From Tenodera sinensis (taxonomy: Eukaryota > Arthropoda > Insecta > Mantodea > Mantidae): a stretch of 64,000 nucleotides of DNA. Made by a program: the position numbers and the translations under genes. The stretch spans positions 215,997,031-216,061,030 of the forward strand of contig CM060962.1 in NCBI GenBank assembly GCA_030765045.1, in the 5' to 3' direction. Shown here piece after piece: positions 22,531 to 36,207 of this stretch. How positions within the stretch are numbered: the first letter of the stretch is position 1; each line of letters opens with the position of its first letter. The notes beneath the pieces were generated by a model. The model had not been told where the DNA came from and made no database searches. It worked only from the letters and a program-made list of their open reading frames with translations.

Positions 22531-23300
22531 AATAACATTTCTATTTCAAACATACAGAACATGGTATGACTTATTTTAAAAGCGGTGATAAAGGTGTTTT
22601 TGGTGCAAAATCACGTTTTTTATGGAAAATTGTTTATAGAAGAGTGAGCAGAGAAAGAAATGTGAATGTGTTACCTAAAAGTAAGTAGAGATAACACTGT
22701 GAATGTAATATGCAGCATCTCTATTTCAAGCATACAGAAACTTGTATGCTTATTTGTAGAAGAGTGAGTAGAGAAAGAGATATGAATGTGTTACCTAAAA
22801 GTGAGAGGCGATAACAGTGTGAATGTAATAGCATTTATATTTCAAACATATAGAACATGGTAGCACTTATTTTAAATGTGCGGATAAAAATGTTTTTTTG
22901 GTGCAAAACCACGTTTTTATGGAAAACTGTTTATAGAAGAGTGAGTAGAGAAAGAGATGTGAATGTGTTACCTAAAAGTGAGTGGAGAAAACGCTGTGAA
23001 TGTAATATGCATGTATACAAAAATTTAATCAAATCTTTAGAGCTATTTCTGAAATACCGTGAGTATATACAAGAATTGCACCGTAGAGGCGGGAATAAAA
23101 AATGTCATTTATGTAACATCGGGTTTTTTCGGGAATTACACCTATATAGCTGAACTTAAGAAGCAAAACCCTATCTGATTACAAAATTTGATCGAAATCG
23201 TTAGAGCCGTTTCCAATTTGCGCGGAATAAATAAATAAATAAATAAATATATATATATATATGTATATGTATATACAAGAATTGCTCGTTTAAATATATA
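22531..23300 (+). repeat. R5 tandem-repeat element, copy a
   Basis: Units anchored on AGAAGAGTGAGTAGAGAAAG at 22643, 22763 and 22940, i.e. spacing 120 and 177 bp. The longer unit has an extra AAAATGTTTTTT..GTGCAAAA..TTTTTATGGAAAA segment. After the tandem part comes a conserved end: GATCGAAATCGTTAGAGCC, GCGCGGAATAAA, A/T repeats and GAATTGCTCGTTTAAATATA. The same layout with more units is at 53167-55350, so this is a defined element with an internal tandem array. Confidence 0.85.
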
Positions 23301-23984
23301 AGATATTCTCTGAGGAAAGAGGATTCAAAAACCTTTGACCAATATTAAATATAGGTATATTAATTAACATCTGAATTGATAATGACTTAGCATGTAGTGC
23401 TGAGAATAGGCTACATCACCGTCTGTAACACCTGCTCACTTCTCTCTCAGGAAGGGAATCATTGCTTATTGGTTCAGCACGCCAGTTAATAACAAATGAA
23501 ATGCAGGGAGATAAGCACACTTCTATTTGCGAACATACTAAGACGCTCTTACTAATGCCAATTGTGGATCCCGAATTAGTCATAGTTTGTTTTCTACAAT
23601 TTATAATGCTAAGTTTGCTGAAACCGTATCCAATTCGTGGATAATTTTTATATGGCAGTCATGAGACAAACATTCGCTCATGTCATAATCATCAAGACTT
23701 CCCACTTGTATAAATTGCGTATGTCATATGCTTGCAAAAGGAACAAATAAAATGACACTGTCTCCGTTTAAAGCTCACAGGTAAGAAATGAATATTTTAA
23801 CTCTAAATTCTATGGCTTACCGAATACTTTAACAACCACTCAGAAAAAATATACCTAATGTACAACATAAAAATGCCCTATTTTGAGTTGACACTAAGCA
23901 AGGCGTTTTAAAATCCGTTTTATTATTAATAATAATAATAATTATGGATATTTATTACTAGGCATATAAGCATCTGATTTTTGA
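23301..23984. other. unassigned AT-rich stretch
   Basis: No conserved ORF; a 60-residue frame at 23462-23644 shows nothing recognisable. A short (AAT)n at 23928-23942. Confidence 0.35.
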
Positions 23985-24740
23985 CTTTCTCTATATAGGA
24001 GGTAGAACAAATATTTCCACATAAAAATTCTATATCGAGATTTCACCTCAAGTACATGTTTTGAACCCTCTGAATAAAAAAGTGTTTTAGAAAAAGTTTC
24101 TTATTGTGTAGGTTTGTGTTTGTGTGTATATGTGCGTGTGTGTTTGTGTGTGTGTGTTAAAAACGAAAAGTAGTTTAAAACATCAAACTTGGTATTTAAA
24201 TTGACCATTTTGCAAGGATGCGGCAGGAAGATTTTTAAGAAAATCCCCCAGCTCCACTCTACCATTTATATAAGATTTTTGTACTCTAAAGATTTTAATT
24301 AAAATATATGTTTAAGATATCTGCATGACAAATTAAATATGCATCTTGAATTCTCTGCTAATAGCCTATGAAGTCCTCTGCAAAATTTTAATTCACAAAA
24401 TATGTAGATTCTCTTTACGTCGTGGGGCTCTAATGACCTAGGTGTCGACGGGCCCTTAAACCCTAATCACTCACTCACTCTTTACGTCGTATAAAATTTC
24501 TTGTAGCGTTAGTCATTTAGGGAAATTCTTTACTATTGGTATGAATTTTCAAGTAGACATTTTCCAAGTGGAAAGACTATATTTTTTTATTTTCGTGGCC
24601 ATACATAGCGACCCACCTTTTAAAACTCTTTATAGTTTTGGCCCATTGTATCCTACTCATACCCTCAACGAAATGCGTAATTCTGTAATGAAGGTTTATC
24701 ATGATTAACAAAAGTTAGAAAGAAGAAGCTTTTACAGAAA
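23985..24740 (-). repeat. R1 interspersed repeat, copy e (reverse)
   Basis: Reverse full-length but diverged copy: starts CTTTCTCTATATAGGAGG (R1 right end), has a (GT)n-rich tract at 24110-24157 in the position of the family CA seed, and the remainder runs to about 24740. It is broken by a 54-bp SINE fragment at 24424-24477. Confidence 0.75.
24424..24477 (+). mobile_element. 5'-truncated SINE 3' end with 13-bp target duplication
   Basis: GGGGCTCTAATGACCTAGGT...TCACTCACTCA is flanked by perfect direct repeats CTCTTTACGTCGT (24411-24423 and 24478-24490). It interrupts R1-e, whose other copies lack it. The (TCAC)n tail and long duplication are those of LINE-mobilised SINEs. Head is missing. Confidence 0.85.
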
Positions 24741-25170
24741 ATAATTTGTAGAAGAGTGAGTAGGTAGTCGTGTGTTAGCAACACGTACGATTTTTTATAA
24801 ACAGAAAGTCATATAGTTTTATCTTGATTGCCTAAAACAAAGGAGGGCAATTGTTTCATTGTCTCCAAATGATCACTTCCATTACCAGTATCATGTAGTC
24901 CATTTCTAAATCAGATAAAATTACGGGCTCATCACTTGAAGCTATATGGGCGGCATAATTTAGACAGCCGTAGCTGCTATTCCCAGGCTTTATTAATAAC
25001 ACAAATTACCAAGATTCTTTAACTTTTGGTGCCTAATGCTTTACTGTGTCTTAGACAAAACAAGTTGAAAGTCCTGAAAGTACAAATATTAGTGTATTTT
25101 CTTGTTTCTTAAGTTGTGCTAATGTTGTTCCATACCAAATGAGGTCTAAATTTAAAGGCTTCAAAACCAA
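24741..25170. other. unassigned
   Basis: No recognised ORF, repeat or RNA motif; GAAGAGTGAGTAGGTAG at about 24750 is a single R5-like motif. Confidence 0.35.
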
Positions 25171-25365
25171 GAGAAATGGCTCCGCGGTAAGGTGTGAGGC
25201 TCCTGTCCTGTTTCGATTCCCGGCGACCACCTATTCTGACTATGGGTTATTCGTGGCTTCCTCAGGTGGGTAAGCGGATGCTGCGGTCGGTTCCGCTTCT
25301 ACTAAGACCTTCCCGCCAATCATATTCTTCTTCTTCTTTTTCTTCATTTCTTTCATGTTCAAATG
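25171..25365 (+). mobile_element. tRNA-derived SINE
   Basis: Head TGGCTCCGCGGTAAGG (A-box-like) with B box GTTTCGATTCC at 25210-25220, then a body ending CCTTCCCGCCAATCATA and a (TTC)n run at 25325-25352. The TTC run could instead be the (GAA)n tail of the minus-strand LINE that follows. Confidence 0.6.
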
Positions 25366-26235
25366 ACCAAACAACGGCGTTCGGCGTGTTACGGCTGGGC
25401 GGTAGTGGAGTGCTTTGTAAGGTTTTCCTTGGCGTCGCGTAGGTCGAACTGGTAACTCACCCGCTGTCTGTGAGTGGCTTCCCTTAAGGACTCATCTGGC
25501 TTCCCAATACAGTTGTAAATTGGATTTGTCCCAAACTTTTTGAAGAGCAGAGCATGTACTAAGCTGTTCCCAGGTTTGAATGGCATCTTCTTGACACAGC
25601 TTGTAGTTCGGTGAGGAGAGTATTTTAATTCAGTGTAGGTGGTGTGCAAGACAATCATGTGTTATTTCTTGAAATGTTGCAACAGTTTTACTTCGAGGTG
25701 GTTCTAGTATACAGTTTTCTTTGCTGAGGATGCTGGACCACTTCTTTTCACTGCTTAGTCTGGTGATGAATTCAGTTCTTTCAATTCTGAAAGAGGTTTT
25801 AATTTTTAGTTTTGCCGAATGAAAAGATATGATATGCTTTTTTGTATTTAATAATTTTGTTCCCTTTTTTACCAAACTATCAGCTTCATTTCCTTTTAAT
25901 CTAATATGAGATGGGAGGCAATGAAGTTTAATTTCCTTTCCCCTTGTATCTTGTCTTTTAAGCATATCTTTAATCTATATTAGTGTTAATGATGTAGGGT
26001 ACTTATACTTTACTATTGGTTGGATTAGTGACCTTGAATCACAGAGTATAACAGCTTTTTCTAATGACCACATTTTGATAGACATTTGGGAGAGAGCAAT
26101 TATATTGCTTCTATCTCACTTCAAAGTTGGTATTGAGTTTATCACACAAAACACAGAATGTAAGAAATTTACAGTAAACACCAGAACCTACATCTTCATT
26201 ATATGTACAGAGAACCATCGGTATATACTAGGGGG
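25366..26235 (-). pseudogene. non-LTR retrotransposon RNase H domain and 3' end
   Basis: Minus-strand pieces: VYTDGSLYI (first RNase H Asp, near 26205-26225), LWSLEKAVILCDSRSLIQ (third Asp region), KLHCLPSHIRLKGNEADSLV (last His/Asp region) and THDCLAHHLH with a downstream Cys-rich tail (C.LC...). This order is that of the RNase H domain and end of I/Jockey-clade ORF2. One or two frameshifts. The upstream (N-terminal) side is cut off next to repeat R4-b. Confidence 0.8.
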
Positions 26236-26256
26236 CCGACTTCATCCGGCATTGGG

Positions 26257-26690
26257 GTAAGTAGATACCCTTCGTGCGTTAAAACAGTTGCAGAACTCAA
26301 CGGCGTGATTCCTATGAGCCGGGCGCCAATGGCGTGAGTGAACTTTGTTCTTCGTGTGAGAGAAGGCGAGCGTTGATTCCGAGGCTTCAACTATCGTGTG
26401 TAGCGCGTGATAATAGACAAGAACCGCCTTAGAATATTTTCCACTTCACTTACAGGACCTTATTTTCCAGGGAAAAAACTCATTCCTGTATATGCTGCTA
26501 TTAATTAACATTACAAATTACAGATTGTAAATTGCTGTAACAAAATCCGTGCAAACATGAGGGCACGTAAAGTTTCGTTTCTTATGAATGTCACTGTTGT
26601 ATTTTATTATTACTTTTAGTTATTGATATCATTGCTGTTGTTATTATTTTTATGATTTTATTCTGATTAGTTTATTATTAATTACACTAG
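26257..26690 (+). repeat. R4 interspersed repeat, copy b
   Basis: Same orientation and motif order as 20698-21095 (see that entry). Here it directly follows the truncated RNase H sequence, suggesting insertion into or rearrangement with the LINE. The intervening CCGACTTCATCCGGCATTGG is not shared. Confidence 0.7.
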
Positions 26691-28320
26691 CCTGCAAAAA
26701 AAATTTTCCCCCGCCGGTTTGAGATCTGGAAGGTGGTATTAACTAATTTCGATGTGCTAAATTGAATGGTGATTACAGTTTTTCTCTATCACGTAAGGTG
26801 TTTCTACAAATCACTAAATATCATAATGAAAATGACGAAAAAAGGTATGTTTGATGTTAAAAAAGTGCGTTATAAAATAAATAAAGAATGAAAAATTTCT
26901 CAGTAAAGAACAAAAATAAATACCTATATACCTGTAAAAGAGGGTATGAAGTTACAGTTTCCCTGTCCGGAAGGATGGCTGCGTTGATTTACGTTTATAG
27001 GTTGGCTGAGCGATTTCCCTTTTCAAGCACCAAATTCATATTGCGGATCCTTTGTATTCCCCAGAAACTTATTGACTACTTCTTTGAAAGCACATCATGC
27101 TTAAAGCTCTCTATCATTCATGACATCCAAAAATGCATTGTCCTTCATTAGCTGCCTTATCTGAGGTCCATGAAATACGCCCTCTTTTATCTTAGCTTCA
27201 GACATCAAAGAAAATTTACTGCTCAAATATTTGAAACAAGAATCATTTTTGTCCAATGCTTTCGCGAATTGTTTCATAACACCTAGTTTTATATGCAATG
27301 GAGGTAATAACACTTTATTTGGATTAACTAAACTGGCACGAATTACATTTATTTCTCCAGGTGTTAAACCTTTTCTCTTAGGCCATTCTCTCGTGTTCCA
27401 ATATTTAATCCTATCTCTACTATCACATTCTCATAAAAACATAGGTATTTCGTATAACCTCCTTGTTGCCCTAGTAAGGTACTGGATACCTTTAGGCCCC
27501 TGCACAATAGCCATTGATGTTTCTGGTAATTCATCTCTTCTAAAATAGTTTCAAGATTTCCATATGACTCTCTTCGGAAAACAGAATTTGCCGGTGGTAT
27601 TGAGGCAAATTTGCTTCTATTGTGTAACAAAACGGCTTTTAGACTTCGTTTTAAAGCATCAATAAATAAACGCCTATTGTTATTATCATATGTTGGTTCT
27701 TCCCAGTTGCAGAATTAAACCTAGTACATCACAGCAATAAACAAGCTGGTCTTCCATCTTAAAGAACTTGGTAATTCTTTATCTGCCAGGTTAATGTGGT
27801 GTCTGGGCATATTTTTCTTTTTAATCTCGAACCTAGTAATTCGCTCTTGTCCTTAGTAAGACTAAGCCGTTCAACTCTTCTTGACTAAAATGCTGTGACT
27901 TGTCTTCAACAGCGTGTGCTGGGAAATACTCATCAACATTGAAATTTTCTGTTGACCCAGAGACTGAACTCTCAGTATCCTCTAGTTGAATTGGTGGAAC
28001 AGGAATAGGGGGATCTACTCCATGTGGCACAGATCTTAGAGCTGACGAAAGACCATCTGGATATTTAATTTTTAATTTTCTTTCATCACCTTAGTCCTTC
28101 ACTACTTCACTGCAAACAGTATGTGGAGCCCATGTTTGATTTTGACCTCCTAGCTTAACATTAAAATGTGCAAAATACACCTTTTAATAAATGATATAAT
28201 GTTAGTTTTATGCTTCTGTAGCAAGAAAGAACCACACACATAACAGAAGTTATTAGGATTGTTCACACATTTTCTCCCAGAAGAGGTTGAAGCCATTGTT
28301 GCAAATGTACCACGACACAA
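26691..28320 (-). pseudogene. decayed ORF of a high-copy arthropod transposon-associated family
   Basis: Minus-strand frames in order: AYFAHFNVKLGGQNQTWAPH and TVCSEVV (about 28090-28190), LSSALRSVPHGVDPPIPVPP (about 28030), RRESYGNLETILEEMNYQKH, STLLGQQGGYTKYLCF (27364-27630), then LLPPLHIKLGVMKQFAKALD and EGVFHGPQIRQLMKDNAF (27101-27313). I recognise this set as an uncharacterised protein family repeated many times in insect genomes and thought to ride on a transposon. The WREP..H..DCYFC-type segment between the first two parts is deleted and frames are shifted. Function unknown. Confidence 0.65.
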
Positions 28321-28862
28321 TACGAACTAGAAATAAATAAATAGAAATGATAAGCCTTTTCCGGAAATCGCACTTGCGATCACCGCGAGTTATAAGAAGC
28401 AACTGAAGTTCAGATATGTCTTAAGACAGATGTGCCCCTATAAGGGTAAGTAACGGATGTTTGCCTAAAATTCAGTGGTTGAAAGTTCTATTGCCTGCAC
28501 ATGGTCGCGCAGGGATAAATAAATACTAGCCGCTCGCACTCGAACTGCTTACGCTAGTTATCAGCTCATCACGGAAAAACATAAGGGGTGGCTTATTTTG
28601 TAAATATGCAGTATTTGCGCTTTGAAGATCCACAATGAGTTTTATTCAGCTTAAGTTATAAAATTATAGACATATAATAATCATAATTATAGCTTCATAT
28701 ATACATATATATTACTGTCCAGCTTAATTAATACAATTTCGAATTGCATAAAAATGGTAGGTGTTATGGAAAAACTGTTATCATTTTCGAAATCAGCACG
28801 TTTTTACCATATAAATACCCAATTTTCATCAAAACCGGGAAACTGTTGCAGGCTAGTGTTCT
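28321..28862. other. unassigned
   Basis: AT-rich, no conserved coding or tRNA-like signals. Confidence 0.3.
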
Positions 28863-28894
28863 TATCATCATCATCATCATCACCATCACCATCA

Positions 28895-28926
<32 letters not shown>

Positions 28927-29032
28927 GCCACCGCCACCACCCTCACCCTCACCACCACCAGCACCAGCAACACCACCACCAGCACCACCACCATCACCAT
29001 CACCATCACCATCACCACCACCACCATTATTG
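28863..29032. repeat. (TCA/CCA/CAC/CCG)n compound microsatellite
   Basis: About 170 bp of trinucleotide units shifting between TCA, CCA, CCG and CCT. It abuts the 3' end of a minus-strand SINE, so it probably grew from that SINE tail. Proline/threonine/valine-rich frames here are artefacts. Confidence 0.9.
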
Positions 29033-29044
29033 TTCCTGTTCTTC

Positions 29045-29378
29045 CCATTATTAACTAAACTAGCCCCGGCACAACAACCCATGAAGAGCCAAGCCTTACC
29101 GCCCAGCCGCTGTGTCCTCCACCTCGGCCCACTACAGGCATCATTGGTGGGGTGGAGTACTGGAGGGTGGCGCGTGGTCAGCCTCCAGATCCCTCCCGGC
29201 CAGTTATGCGGTCTTCACGACCTTTTTCATCAAGTAGCTCCTCAATTGGGCCATAACGAGCATGAGTGCACCCCGTGCAAGACCTCTCAGAGGGGATAAA
29301 ATCCCATGCTGGTACCGGGAATTGAACTCGGGTCTTCCGCGCCAGAGGCAAGCGCACTACCAACTGCGCAACGGAGTT
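29045..29378 (-). mobile_element. tRNA-derived SINE family R6, copy a
   Basis: Minus-strand head CTCCGTTGCGCAGTTGG (A box) and GAGTTCAATTCCCGG (B box) near 29305-29375. The body CATGGGATTTTATCCCCTCT, CCGCATAACTGGCCGGGAGG and CAGCGGCTGGGCGGTAAGGC matches 62952-63276. tRNA-like folding is incomplete (anticodon stem mismatches), so this is not a tRNA gene. Confidence 0.8.
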
Positions 29379-29640
29379 GGACATATGTTCTATTACTAAC
29401 ATTATTACTGTTAGGTATTTCTATTTTTTGTAGTTATTACTATTATCATCATAAGCACTATTATTAGTATCATAATTATTAATTTTAGTTTCATTACTTT
29501 TAGAAATATCATTTTCAATATGATATTAATATCTTTGTTATCGTTATGGTTTATTATTGTTCCATTATTTTTATCATCATCATTATCATAAAAAACTACT
29601 GTTATGGTGACTTCATTTATGGAATAAGTGTTCAAAATAA
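29379..29640. other. AT-rich trinucleotide-like sequence
   Basis: Degenerate (ATT/ATC)n sequence with no gene signal. Confidence 0.5.
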
Positions 29641-30000
29641 TACAATGTCCCAGCCATCTCCTATCCATATGGGCGTTTCTGAGAACTGCGGGTGTGGCAG
29701 ATGCATATGCTTCAGCGATCCTTTGAGGTAATAGCTCTACGTTGAGGGGATCGGTTTAGAAAGCAGTATTCCTGAGTGACTCCTAAAGAAACAACTTCAT
29801 GGGGTTAGATCAGGAGATCTTGCTGGCCAAGGTAGTGGGCCACCTAGGCCTATCCTGTGTCCGGGTGCAACATATTGAAATGGACCGTTGTAGGTTCACA
29901 ATAGTAAGGTGGTGCACCATCTTGTTTGAACCAGTGTTGTACCCCTATGGTACAGGCACCTCATCAAGAATACACTGAAATTCAACTTGCAGGAATTCCA
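29641..30000 (-). pseudogene. mariner/IS630-type transposase C-terminal relic
   Basis: Minus-strand pieces in order: WFKQDGAPPYY (second catalytic Asp, near 29905), then GGPLPWPARSPDLTPMKLFL (third catalytic region, near 29830), then RIAEAYASATPAVLRN and RRWLGHCI. This matches the FQQDGAPPHY ... WPPRSPDLTPLDFFLWG ... layout of this transposase class. The position expected for the third Asp reads Lys (DLTPMKLFL), and a stop follows. Confidence 0.75.
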
Positions 30001-30100
30001 CATACCGCGTCCTCCTAATTTCGGCTTGGAGAAAAACAGTACTGCTACAGCACCTACTACTATTAGTACTACTAATAATAATGATAAAAATAATCAAACA

Positions 30101-32025
<1,925 letters not shown>

Positions 32026-32039
32026 AATTGACTTAATAT

Positions 32040-32757
32040 AGGTATTATATGAAGCTTTAATGTGGTTAATGAGGAGTCCCATTTAATTTTAATATATTAC
32101 GTCTGTTTCTTACTTTTCCAGCAGTATTTTTATATGATTTTTCGTGGTTAGTCTTGTACCTAAGTGCATTCCAAAATATTTAAGGTCTGAATTTTCTTTT
32201 ATGTTTTTAATTTTGTATCTCAAATTTTAGAGTATTTTGTGCTGGCGAAAAGACAGGATGACATGCTTTGTCAGTGTCAACTACAAGCCTATTTTCATCA
32301 ATTTTCTGAAATTTTCAGTACTAGTTTCATCGTGCTACTATGCGTTTTGGTAGAGATATTCACATTACCAGGTCATCTGCAAATAGTGCAGTTATAATTT
32401 CATCGATTTTAGTCAACGGAGCAGGTACTTCATTTATAATTATTTTGAATAATGTGGCACTTGAGGTAAGGTAATTCTCTGTTGCTTAAATTTTGATGTG
32501 AATGTGTTGATTTTGGTTGCACACATTCGCTGAGTTAAAACGTTCTCCATCCAACTTAATATTCTTCCACTTACACCATACGATCCTAACTTGTCAGGGA
32601 GATTTTTCGTTCCACACTGAGTCATAAGTAGTCTGTAAGTCAACAAATACCCATTACAAGGGTTGTTTTCCTGTTATCCATTACGTTTTTTATATTCTGG
32701 CTAAATATGATTATTTGTTGAGTTTTTGCTCTATATTTGCGATATCCTGCCGGTTCA
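32040..32757 (-). pseudogene. non-LTR retrotransposon reverse transcriptase fragment
   Basis: Minus-strand order: NEPAGYRKYRAKTQQI (RT block 3, near 32700-32757), NRKTTLVMG (block leading to first catalytic Asp), LPDKLGSYGVSGRILSW (near 32540-32600), FKQQRITLPQVPHYS (block 5), then IDEIITALFADDLV with the catalytic FADD near 32365-32385. Frame changes and stops occur. The endonuclease of probably the same element is at 39690-41790 across the gypsy-2 insertion. Downstream (3') it is cut by the compound microsatellite. Confidence 0.75.
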
Positions 32758-32759
32758 TT

Positions 32760-33470
32760 TGTGCTACTTTCTGGGGTGCACGAAAAAATAACCCATGTTA
32801 GGCTCGTGCAACCCACTGAGACAGTTTAACATTTAGGATATGTGGATATTTAAAATAAATTACACTGCAACTTGTCAAGTAATACTTGCCTTTATTATAA
32901 CAACTTGTAAAAGTACAAAGTTTAACACTTTGGATAACAGAGAAATTAAAAATACCTGTCGCCACTTCAAAGTGGTTAGAAAGAATATCACTTTTGGTAA
33001 TACATTTGGACATCACTATTTAGTATTTAATATTTAAAAAATTCCTGCCATGCTGATAATATATTTTTCTCACGCCTAAACCATTTAATTATGTAAATGG
33101 AAACAGAAGAGCTGAAAGCTAATTTGGAAAAGACCTACTCGCGTATGATAAACATGATGCCTCCCCTACTACCATATAGTCACCATTTCTGCCCAGCTCC
33201 ACAGAAACATCCTCTCTCGTTGAAATCCCAAGTACGACTCTACCAGTATTGCCGGACCTGCCTTGGTAGGGCAAGATCACGTCGGGCGTTGCGCATGCGT
33301 CGCTGTTTCGCCCATTAGGCGCATGAGGTCGTCCAATTCGCTGGGTAAGTATGCAGGCTCCCTCTATTGCTTACGACGTAGAAGTACCATGACGCTCATT
33401 AAATCTTGGTTTGGTGAGCTTGTATTGATGACTGTCTGTGCTTTTGACTTATAAGTGATATAACGGCTCA
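32760..33470 (-). repeat. gypsy-2 3' LTR
   Basis: 711 bp, TGTGCTACTTTCTGGGG to ACGGCTCA. Pairs with 38897-39611 with scattered differences. Confidence 0.92.
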
Positions 33471-34102
33471 ATGCCCTCCCCCCCCCCCCGCCCCCGCCGG
33501 CGAAACTGACCAGCAGGACAGCAACAGCAGCTGGTGTAGTTCTTGAAGGCCAGGCCCAGACATGTGAAATAATCAGGCATGGTATTAACCGGAGAGGCAT
33601 CAACAGGCAAACTAAGAAAATATCCCACCAGGCAGCAATTTGACATACAATATGTGTGTAACTACAATAGAAGAAAAGCTCTTAAAAGACATAATACAAA
33701 TAACACTTTAAAAATATCAATTAAAATATAAGATAACAGGCTGAATTGTAACAATTTCAACATTACCAACAAGTTATAAACTATAACAAGACTTTAGACG
33801 TTACTAACAAGTTATAAAGTATAACAGGAATTTAATACAATTAGTTAATTTATGGTAACGTTAAAATTTTAGTGATAATATAAAGTAAGAGCAGCTTTAA
33901 CATTTAACAACATAGATTAGACCACTGGCTCTTGCCCTATACACTAATAGGAGAAAAGGAAGGAAAGGAATACCTAAAACTAAGACGTGAATCCAACTCT
34001 ACAACACAGCACAAAAGGAACATGAGGATCAGGAGTGACAAAATTTTTTATAATACTGAAACATTCGCTGACTCATACTAATACATACTACCGTTAGCTA
34101 AC

Positions 34103-34173
<71 letters not shown>

Positions 34174-34406
34174 GCACGAGATTGAAATAACACACACAAA
34201 GGAAGGACATTTATACTTCCAATAGGAAAACCAAGAATTATAGTATGTCTCGTACTGGGTAACTGGCCTTCAGCTCGAATGAGAAGCCGAGAGTTTAGAG
34301 CTAAAGTACCCCAAGATTTTTAAGCCCAGTACGAGGCGAGCTGGCCGAGCAAAAAACTTTTTCAATCACAAGGCCAGAAAGCTTAAAGGCTAATTAGCTT
34401 GGGATT
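33471..34406 (-). other. gypsy-2 3' untranslated region with G-rich polypurine tract and (CA)n
   Basis: Next to the LTR the minus strand reads a long G-run with GGAGGGCAT immediately before TGAGCC, the expected polypurine tract for plus-strand priming (33471-33505). A (CA)n of about 66 bp lies at 34105-34171, expanded from the short CA tract of gypsy-1. No ORF. Confidence 0.75.
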
Positions 34407-35660
34407 TCAATTTGAATTAGGAGGTAACAGACGTAACTGTGAAGCATGAGCAGTGGTAACTTGGCCAGATACACAATGTTGTAAACGGAATGAAACCCCA
34501 TTACGTATGTCACATATTTTATAAGGTCCGACAAAACGTGGTGCTAATTTTGCTGTAACATGATGTGATGCCCTACTTATAGGGTGATTACGAAGAAGTA
34601 CTGAATCTCCTAAGTTAAAGGAAACAGGATGCCTCGAATTATTATAACGAAGTTCGCGACGAGCGCGATCACGACGTAAGGCTTTCATAGTTTGGTACCA
34701 AACTTCTTGTAACTGTTTAGGGTCAAACTGATCAGGTAATAGATCCTGTAACTTCCATAAATTTGTAAGTGGACAAGCTGGTTGAAATCGGAACATAAGT
34801 GAAGCTGGTGATTGAGAATGTACCTCATATTGTGCCAAATTAAAGGCCAATTGCAATGCGGTAACACGCGTGTCCCAAAGACGATGATCATGTGAGTGAA
34901 ACGCGATTAGAGCACTCTTAAGGTTTCTATTTACTCTTTCTGCTAAAGACGGACATTGATAGTACGGAGAAGTATGAACTAGCTGAATGCCATGTTCAAA
35001 CAGAAATGTATGAAAAATTCGTGCTTTAAAATACGAGACATGGTCTGTAACTAATACGGCCGGAAAACCAAACGAAGCAAAAAGGAATGATAACACAGAA
35101 ATAGTAGCAAAAGCTATAGAAGCTCGGACAGGGTAAAACCAAACAAATTTGGTAAAACTATCAACCACCACACAAAGATATGTATTTCCCTGTAATGAAC
35201 GAGGAAATGGCCCAATAAAATCCAAAATAGGCGTTCCATGGGGTAAGTCGCCAAGTGAGAGCTCAAGGGTCCGATCTTGGTGTCAGCTGGGCGTTTTGAT
35301 TGTAAACAAACTCGGCAATTACGGAAAATTGTACAATGTCCTGGTACATCTTACGCCAGACAAAGAATGTACGATCTTTTTCTTTAGTTTCTTGTATACC
35401 TAAATGAGCCCCAAAATGTGAAGAATGCAAATATTGTAACACGATGGGAATTAAAGTCTTAGGTAACAAATCGCGTAAGGAAGAAGAACGAGGTAATTTA
35501 CAAAAGAGAATGTCGTTTTGAAAAACATAACCATTGGCACTAACACCCGCTTTAGCCTGGTGCCAAATATGACCCAATTCCGGGTCGCTTTGTTGATATG
35601 ATGGAATGGAAGTAAAAACTTGGGGAAAATCCATTGATAAGAGGTTAACCAATCCAACGT
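34407..35660 (-). pseudogene. pol (IN): gypsy-2 integrase
   Basis: The core and C-terminal domain are in one open frame of 272 residues at 34407-35225 (MDFIGPFPRS first Asp, LVTDHVSYF second Asp, SLAERVNRN Glu, then FNLGDSVLLRNHP and RFVGPYKI). The position after the second Asp is His, not the usual Asn. The N-terminal HHCC part is in another frame at 35263-35652 (YLHSSHFGAHLG carries the His pair), with the CxxC pair out of frame. One frameshift therefore separates the zinc finger from the core. Confidence 0.88.
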
Positions 35661-35685
35661 GAGCCGATAATAGATGGGACTAAGG

Positions 35686-36190
35686 TTACGGTTCCTGAAA
35701 TAGGCGGGACAGCACATCTGCTAAACAATTGTCAACACCTTTTATGTGCCTTATATCAAACTGAAATGCACTCAGTCTTACTGCCCAACCTGTTTTACCT
35801 GTTTTACGTGTATGTGAAAGGACCCAGGCGATAGCTTGGTTATCACATTCCAATTTAAATCGACGATGTTCCAAGAAGCCACGAAATTTTCACACGCTGT
35901 TAAGACTGCTAAAGCTTCTAATTCATAAACAGAAAGATTACCAGAAAGATTACGTTCTGTACGTGATAATGTGCGGGAATAATAAGCAATGGGCTGGCAA
36001 CCTTGACCCAAATCCTGTAGGATAATTGCAGATATTGCAAATCCAGAAGCATCTGTTTGCAAGATAAATGTTTGCTCAAAATCTGGCATAGCCAAAACCG
36101 GTGGATTCATTATAGCATGTTTAAGTTGCTCAAACGCTAATTGATGTTGCGGAGTCCACACAAACTGTGCACCTTTGCGCTTAAGCGCGT
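35686..36190 (-). pseudogene. pol (RH): gypsy-2 RNase H
   Basis: Two overlapping frames (35686-35874 and 35778-36161) carry FILQTDASGFAISA, ELEALAVLTAC and LECDNQAIAWVLS, VDNCLADVLSR. A small duplication (NLSGNLSVYE) and a one-base loss near 35885 break the frame. In the last motif the usual SADALSR reads LADVLSR. Confidence 0.85.
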
Positions 36191-36207
36191 ACAGTGCTTC
36201 AGCAATT

